From: an uncultured Planctomycetota bacterium | Lineage (GTDB): Bacteria; Planctomycetota; Planctomycetia; Pirellulales; UBA1268 | Direction: 5' to 3' | DNA: 18,071 bases | Assembly: GCA_905477565.1 (NCBI GenBank) | Contig: CAJQGO010000191.1 | Location: 1 to 18,071, forward strand | Part shown: piece after piece, positions 14,820 to 18,071 of the stretch | Layout: each line of letters starts with the position of its first letter | How positions within the stretch are numbered: the first letter of the stretch is position 1 | Position numbers and translations under genes: made by a program | Notes under the pieces: generated by a model | Told to the model about the DNA's origin: nothing | The model's input: the letters and a program-made list of their open reading frames with translations, nothing else | The model's database searches: none

Positions 14820-15989
14820 GTGTCACCCCATCATTTGCATCTTCAGTTCTCGTTCTGGTGCTGCCTCATGGCGAGCACGATTTCAGCACAAGAAGTTGTT
14901 TGGGTGCAACCTGTTGATTCAGCACCATATGAAACGCCTTTGAACAATACGGCAAATCAATGGACGCCGTATCGGAATGCCAGTCAACGCATTGATCTCC
15001 TCCCACCGGTCGACTTTAATCTTGAGCAGGATACATTCGCCAGCGAACCGATTGCTGATCTGGACCCGATTGAGCCTGGGTCCAGTCGACGGAAGAAGCC
15101 TAGCTTTGGTCGGGGCGCTCCTTTGAGCATGGGTGGTTTTTGGGCCCCAAACACACCGGTCGTCAATCAACCAGCAAACCTGCAAATGAATGCACAGTTT
15201 GCCCGAGTGGCTATGCCTCTTGGTATTCCGGAAGAAGGAAAACCGCTTTGGTTGGCAATTGCCAAGTTTGGACGACTCGAGCTGGCAACAAATGCAATCC
15301 TGCCTGATTCAGCCGAACCCGTGCCAAGTCAATTCTGGCTGGTTGAAACTGGGGTCACTCATATTCGTCCTCTTGCCTCTGGCAGCACCGTTGGTGGTAC
15401 GTTCCTCTTTGGTTCAGCGAGTGACAAACCTTTTCATGCTGGTCGCGATCTGACACTCATGTCAATTCTCTTTGCAACCGTACCAGCACGAAACCAGCGT
15501 GACGACTGGAGCTTTAGTCTCTTCTATTCACCAACATCTCAGTTACCTTACCCTCTTCCAGGAATCGCTTACGTGTGGAAGCCCGATGAGACACTTGAGG
15601 CAAAAATTGGTTTGCCTGCTGGAATTGAATGGCGCCCAAATGATGATTGGGAGGTTACATTCAACTACTTTCCACTCGTGAATGTAAATGCCATGGTGCG
15701 TCGACGTTTAGCTGAAAAACTATGGTTGTTTGGTGGCTATCGCACTGATACGCAGATTTATTTTTTGGCTGATCGTGTGATTGAAAAAGAACGTTTCTAT
15801 GTGTTCGACCAGCGTGCTGGCATTGGCCTCGATCAACAAATTGGAGCTGGCTTCAGCCTTGAGTTCCTCGCCTCCTACCTCTTTGACCGTGAACTTTTTC
15901 AAGGGACGAGCTTCACTTCTGGACGTACTGATGTCATCGAGTTTGACCCCGGCCTTGGCCTCTCCCTGCAACTTCTGTGGAGAAGATAA
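14820..15989 (+). CDS. Predicted outer-membrane beta-barrel protein (DUF6268-like), function unknown
   Basis: 389 residues from a GTG start. After a hydrophobic N-terminus (FSFWCCLMASTISAQE) comes a polar Pro-rich segment, then from about residue 120 alternating aromatic/polar strands typical of an outer-membrane barrel, for example WEVTFNYFPLVNVNAMVRRR, LWLFGGYRTDTQIYFL and QRAGIGLDQQIGAGFSLEFL, ending in LQLLWRR. The end pattern resembles the DUF6268 outer-membrane barrel family; that name is from memory and moderate in certainty. The signal peptide in this frame has no Arg or Lys. The overlapping frame from ATG 14798 gives a better one (MTHLWFHRVTPSFASSVLVL), so the real start may lie there with a frameshift near 14860. 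It converges with the sulfatase gene with only three bases between stops. Confidence 0.72.
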   Translation: MSPHHLHLQFSFWCCLMASTISAQEVVWVQPVDSAPYETPLNNTANQWTPYRNASQRIDLLPPVDFNLEQDTFASEPIADLDPIEPGSSRRKKPSFGRGAPLSMGGFWAPNTPVVNQPANLQMNAQFARVAMPLGIPEEGKPLWLAIAKFGRLELATNAILPDSAEPVPSQFWLVETGVTHIRPLASGSTVGGTFLFGSASDKPFHAGRDLTLMSILFATVPARNQRDDWSFSLFYSPTSQLPYPLPGIAYVWKPDETLEAKIGLPAGIEWRPNDDWEVTFNYFPLVNVNAMVRRRLAEKLWLFGGYRTDTQIYFLADRVIEKERFYVFDQRAGIGLDQQIGAGFSLEFLASYLFDRELFQGTSFTSGRTDVIEFDPGLGLSLQLLWRR

Positions 15990-15992
15990 CGA

Positions 15993-17552
15993 CTACTCGT
16001 AATCCCACTTGGTTATCCAAGGATCTGCAAATTGCCGTTGCATTGATTTGAGCTTTTCTTTGTATCTGAGAAGCACTGCTGCCTGATTTGGATCATCAGC
16101 AAGATTCACGGTCTCCTCTGGATCTTCGGCAATGTGATACAGCTCAAACCTTGGACGATGAATATATTCTTGGACGGTTTTCGTTCCGTAGGGAGCATCA
16201 AGACTCCGCCGATACTGAGACTGCCAGCTACTGGCTGCCCAGAGATCGGAAGCAAAAGGGTACGGGAGTGGATGTGCAATATTCCAGATGAGTTTCCAGT
16301 CATGATCCCGTATGGCTCTCATGGGATAATACATCTGAATTTCATGGAACGTATGTGATGCAAAATGAGCATCGTGAATTTCGATATCCGTGTCAGACAG
16401 AACTGGGATCCAGGATCGTCCGTGATACGCTTCAATGCCTTTTCGAGGGCCATGATTTTCATTCGTAGCGTACGGCTTATCTTTCCAGTATTGGTTTGGT
16501 GCCACCCAATGCTTTGGACGCTGCTTTTGATGGTCAAGCTCGCCGGCGAAATCAAGTAATGACGGCGCGATGTCTGTGTGATTGACAATACTCTGAGTTC
16601 GTACTCCTCGATGTTTTGAATACGGATCACGAACGACAAAAGGAACACGAAGGCCCGGTTCGTATACTGTTGTTTTGCCACCAGAGAAGGCCATGCCATG
16701 GTCACTGGTAAAAAGTATGAGTGTTTTGTCAAAAAGATTGGCTTCTTTCAAAATCTCAATGAGTCGTGCAAGCCCCTGATCAATGCGAGCACACGACTGA
16801 TAGTACTGAGCAAGCTCGCTGCGAGTTTCTGCCGTGTCGGGCAAGAAAGATGGAATCTGCATATCCTCAGATTCAAAAAAAACTTCCTTGATTCCTTTAT
16901 GGCTTCCTCGGTTTTTTATGTTTCCAAAAAGATCTGGTTTCAGTTCCAATGAAGAGTCTTCATCGCGCCCACCTCCACGATGGGGATCACTCGTAGCAAA
17001 GTAGAGAAAAAAAGGCTTGTCGCTTTTTGACTTGATAACTTCGGCAGAAGCATCTGCCATCTGAACTGCATTACGTGGATTTCCATCAAGGACGGTTTCG
17101 AAATGATACACCTCCTCCGGCGCCACGTGGTACTTCCCAATACGAGCTGTTCGGTAGTCAGCTCGGGCTAATGCTCGAGGAAGTGACAGGCTAACCACGT
17201 CATACCAGCTTGCAAACTTATGAAAGGCATGCTGGTGCCCATACTGACCGTTGGTGTGATTATGTAATCCAGACAGGATTACTGATCGGCTTGCTGAACA
17301 ACTGGCTGTCGTTGCGAATGCATTGTCAAACACAATCCCATCTGCTGCCATGGCATCAATAGCCGGGGTCACAGCCACGTGGTCACCGTAACAACCCAAC
17401 GTTGGTGATTCATCATCTGTCACAAAGACGATGATATTTCGTTCGGCTGCCTGGCTGAATTGCACACAAACAATGGTTGAAAGAAGTGCAAAGAGAATGG
17501 CACGCATAAATCCCTCACGCTGAAAAAATTGGCTTGGTGTCTGTGTGTTCAT
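15993..17552 (-). CDS. Sulfatase, N-sulfoglucosamine sulfohydrolase (SGSH)-like
   Basis: Secreted arylsulfatase-fold enzyme of family S1; the best resemblance I can recall is human heparan N-sulfatase. 519 residues from ATG 17552. Signal peptide at about 16-35 (core ILFALLSTIVCVQF, cleavage near SQA). The metal-site TDD (45-47), the formylglycine motif CSASR with Cys85, GKYHV (Lys140, His142), SDPHR (His191) and FTSDHG (Asp284, His285) are all present. C-terminal HEIQMYYPMRAIRDHDWKLI and FELYHIAEDPEETVNLADDP parallel SGSH. Likely substrate: N- or O-sulfated sugars of a sulfated polysaccharide, with maturation by a formylglycine-generating enzyme elsewhere. The start at 17552 has GGAGG eight bases upstream; ATG 17507 with GAGGG four bases upstream would begin just at the signal core. 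It is divergent from cysD. Confidence 0.93.
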   Translation of the reverse strand: MNTQTPSQFFQREGFMRAILFALLSTIVCVQFSQAAERNIIVFVTDDESPTLGCYGDHVAVTPAIDAMAADGIVFDNAFATTASCSASRSVILSGLHNHTNGQYGHQHAFHKFASWYDVVSLSLPRALARADYRTARIGKYHVAPEEVYHFETVLDGNPRNAVQMADASAEVIKSKSDKPFFLYFATSDPHRGGGRDEDSSLELKPDLFGNIKNRGSHKGIKEVFFESEDMQIPSFLPDTAETRSELAQYYQSCARIDQGLARLIEILKEANLFDKTLILFTSDHGMAFSGGKTTVYEPGLRVPFVVRDPYSKHRGVRTQSIVNHTDIAPSLLDFAGELDHQKQRPKHWVAPNQYWKDKPYATNENHGPRKGIEAYHGRSWIPVLSDTDIEIHDAHFASHTFHEIQMYYPMRAIRDHDWKLIWNIAHPLPYPFASDLWAASSWQSQYRRSLDAPYGTKTVQEYIHRPRFELYHIAEDPEETVNLADDPNQAAVLLRYKEKLKSMQRQFADPWITKWDYE

Positions 17553-17560
17553 AAGAAGAG

Positions 17561-17565
17561 CCTCC
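17561..17565 (-). promoter_or_regulatory. Ribosome binding site deciding the sulfatase start
   Basis: GGAGG on the minus strand, eight bases before ATG 17552; this is better placed than GAGGG (17512-17516), four bases before ATG 17507. Confidence 0.45.
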
Positions 17566-17670
17566 AAACGATGGTGTTGAATACTCCACTAAATTACCTA
17601 TGTTCACGATCTCCAAAAAGCATGCCGGAAAAATACCACAAGAAACCTGAAACTGTGGGCTGAGGAGGAA

Positions 17671-17700
17671 TTGCTTCATTTCTGTAATTTACCCTACAGT
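17671..17700 (+). promoter_or_regulatory. Candidate cysD promoter with overlapping dyad
   Basis: TTGCTT (17671-17676), an 18-base spacer and TACAGT (17695-17700) form a weak sigma-70-type promoter 37 bases before the cysD ATG. A perfect inverted repeat CTGTA-N8-TACAG (17682-17699) overlaps the spacer and -10 hexamer, the usual position of a repressor site. Both the promoter and the operator role are inferred from position and symmetry only. Confidence 0.25.
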
Positions 17701-17736
17701 ACGGGAAATTCTTTGTTTTCCTAAACGTGAGACCCG

Positions 17737-18071
17737 ATGACCGCCTACTCGCTCACCCATTTGCGACAGCTTGAAGCTGAAAGCATTCATATCATTCGTG
17801 AAGTCGCTGCCGAGTTTGACAACCCTGTCATGCTCTACTCAATCGGCAAAGATTCAGCCGTTATGGTTCGACTGGCTGAGAAGGCGTTCTATCCAGCCAA
17901 GCCACCATTTCCGCTTATGCATGTCGACACCACCTGGAAGTTCCAGGAGATGTATCAGTTACGGGATAATTACATTGCAAAAGAATTAGGATTCAAACTC
18001 ATTGTTCATGTCAATGAAGAAGGTCGGGCGCAGGGAGTCAATCCTTTTACTCACGGCAGTAAAGTCCACAC
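17737..18071 (+). CDS. cysD: Sulfate adenylyltransferase subunit 2 (CysD), N-terminal part
   Basis: Small catalytic subunit of ATP sulfurylase, which with CysN makes adenosine 5'-phosphosulfate from ATP and sulfate in sulfate assimilation. About 111 residues fall in the window; the rest lies beyond position 18071. I translated it by hand: [20 protein letters not shown], the PP-loop nucleotide motif [37 protein letters not shown] and [16 protein letters not shown], all matching CysD closely. The ATG at 17737 has only a weak GAG six to seven bases upstream. cysN would be expected downstream, outside the window. It is divergent from the sulfatase, linking sulfate release with its activation. Confidence 0.95.
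   Translation, partial: MTAYSLTHLRQLEAESIHIIREVAAEFDNPVMLYSIGKDSAVMVRLAEKAFYPAKPPFPLMHVDTTWKFQEMYQLRDNYIAKELGFKLIVHVNEEGRAQGVNPFTHGSKVH

Noticed and set aside
17682..17699. LexA (SOS) box upstream of cysD
   Set aside because: The gammaproteobacterial box is CTGT-N8-ACAG; here the same arms are separated by ten bases and cysD is not an SOS gene.
17663..17740. Strong AGGAGG followed by a 20-codon frame starting with ATT and overlapping cysD by ATGA
   Set aside because: It resembles a leader peptide, but ATT is a very rare start, and the candidate cysD promoter would begin transcription downstream of the AGGAGG.
1..18071. CRISPR array, insertion sequence, toxin-antitoxin pair, phage or defence island
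   Set aside because: No regularly spaced repeats, transposase, recombinase, nuclease-helicase or restriction motif was seen in any translated gene.

Overview
The window (about 48% GC by eye) looks like a chromosomal segment of a planctomycete, probably a marine Pirellulales-like lineage. The signs are a heparan-N-sulfatase-type sulfatase, lipid A genes (lpxD, lpxI) beside exported proteins of unknown role, an unusual sigma-70-family protein, a Tat-type exported intradiol dioxygenase, and starts with variable or absent Shine-Dalgarno sequences. This assignment is an inference from gene content; there is no rRNA or other marker gene to confirm it. I see no phage, insertion sequence, CRISPR array, tRNA or rRNA. 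Genes are tightly packed and no gene-free stretch exceeds 300 bases.

Layout. At 1-1558 (minus) dxr and the start of rseP share a one-base stop/start overlap; the dxr product makes isoprenoid precursors and RseP is an intramembrane protease. Divergent from them, ftsH (1824-3962, plus) is followed by a small two-helix membrane protein and a DCC-family (DUF393) protein. From 10528 down to 4798 runs a seven-gene minus-strand series: sigma factor, short-chain dehydrogenase without the catalytic tyrosine, VOC-fold protein, four-helix membrane protein, lpxD, lpxI, and a methyltransferase with a signal peptide. lpxD and lpxI encode two steps of lipid A synthesis.

Divergent from the sigma factor is an iron-sulfur photolyase of the bacterial (6-4) type (10723-12273, plus). 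It converges with a second minus-strand run: pilT (twitching ATPase), a Tat-exported intradiol dioxygenase and a small secreted protein (14588 to 12295). Then come a predicted outer-membrane beta-barrel protein (plus), a convergent SGSH-like sulfatase (minus) and, divergent from the sulfatase, the start of cysD (plus), cut by the window edge. The sulfatase releases sulfate and CysD activates sulfate, so the shared upstream region is a plausible place for joint control.

I did not find a clear new multi-gene system. The items most worth a second look are the sigma factor with little or no region 3 opposite the iron-sulfur photolyase, the dehydrogenase with valine in place of the catalytic tyrosine, two enzymes with export signals (methyltransferase and intradiol dioxygenase), a possible frameshift in the signal peptide of the barrel protein, and a dyad in front of cysD.
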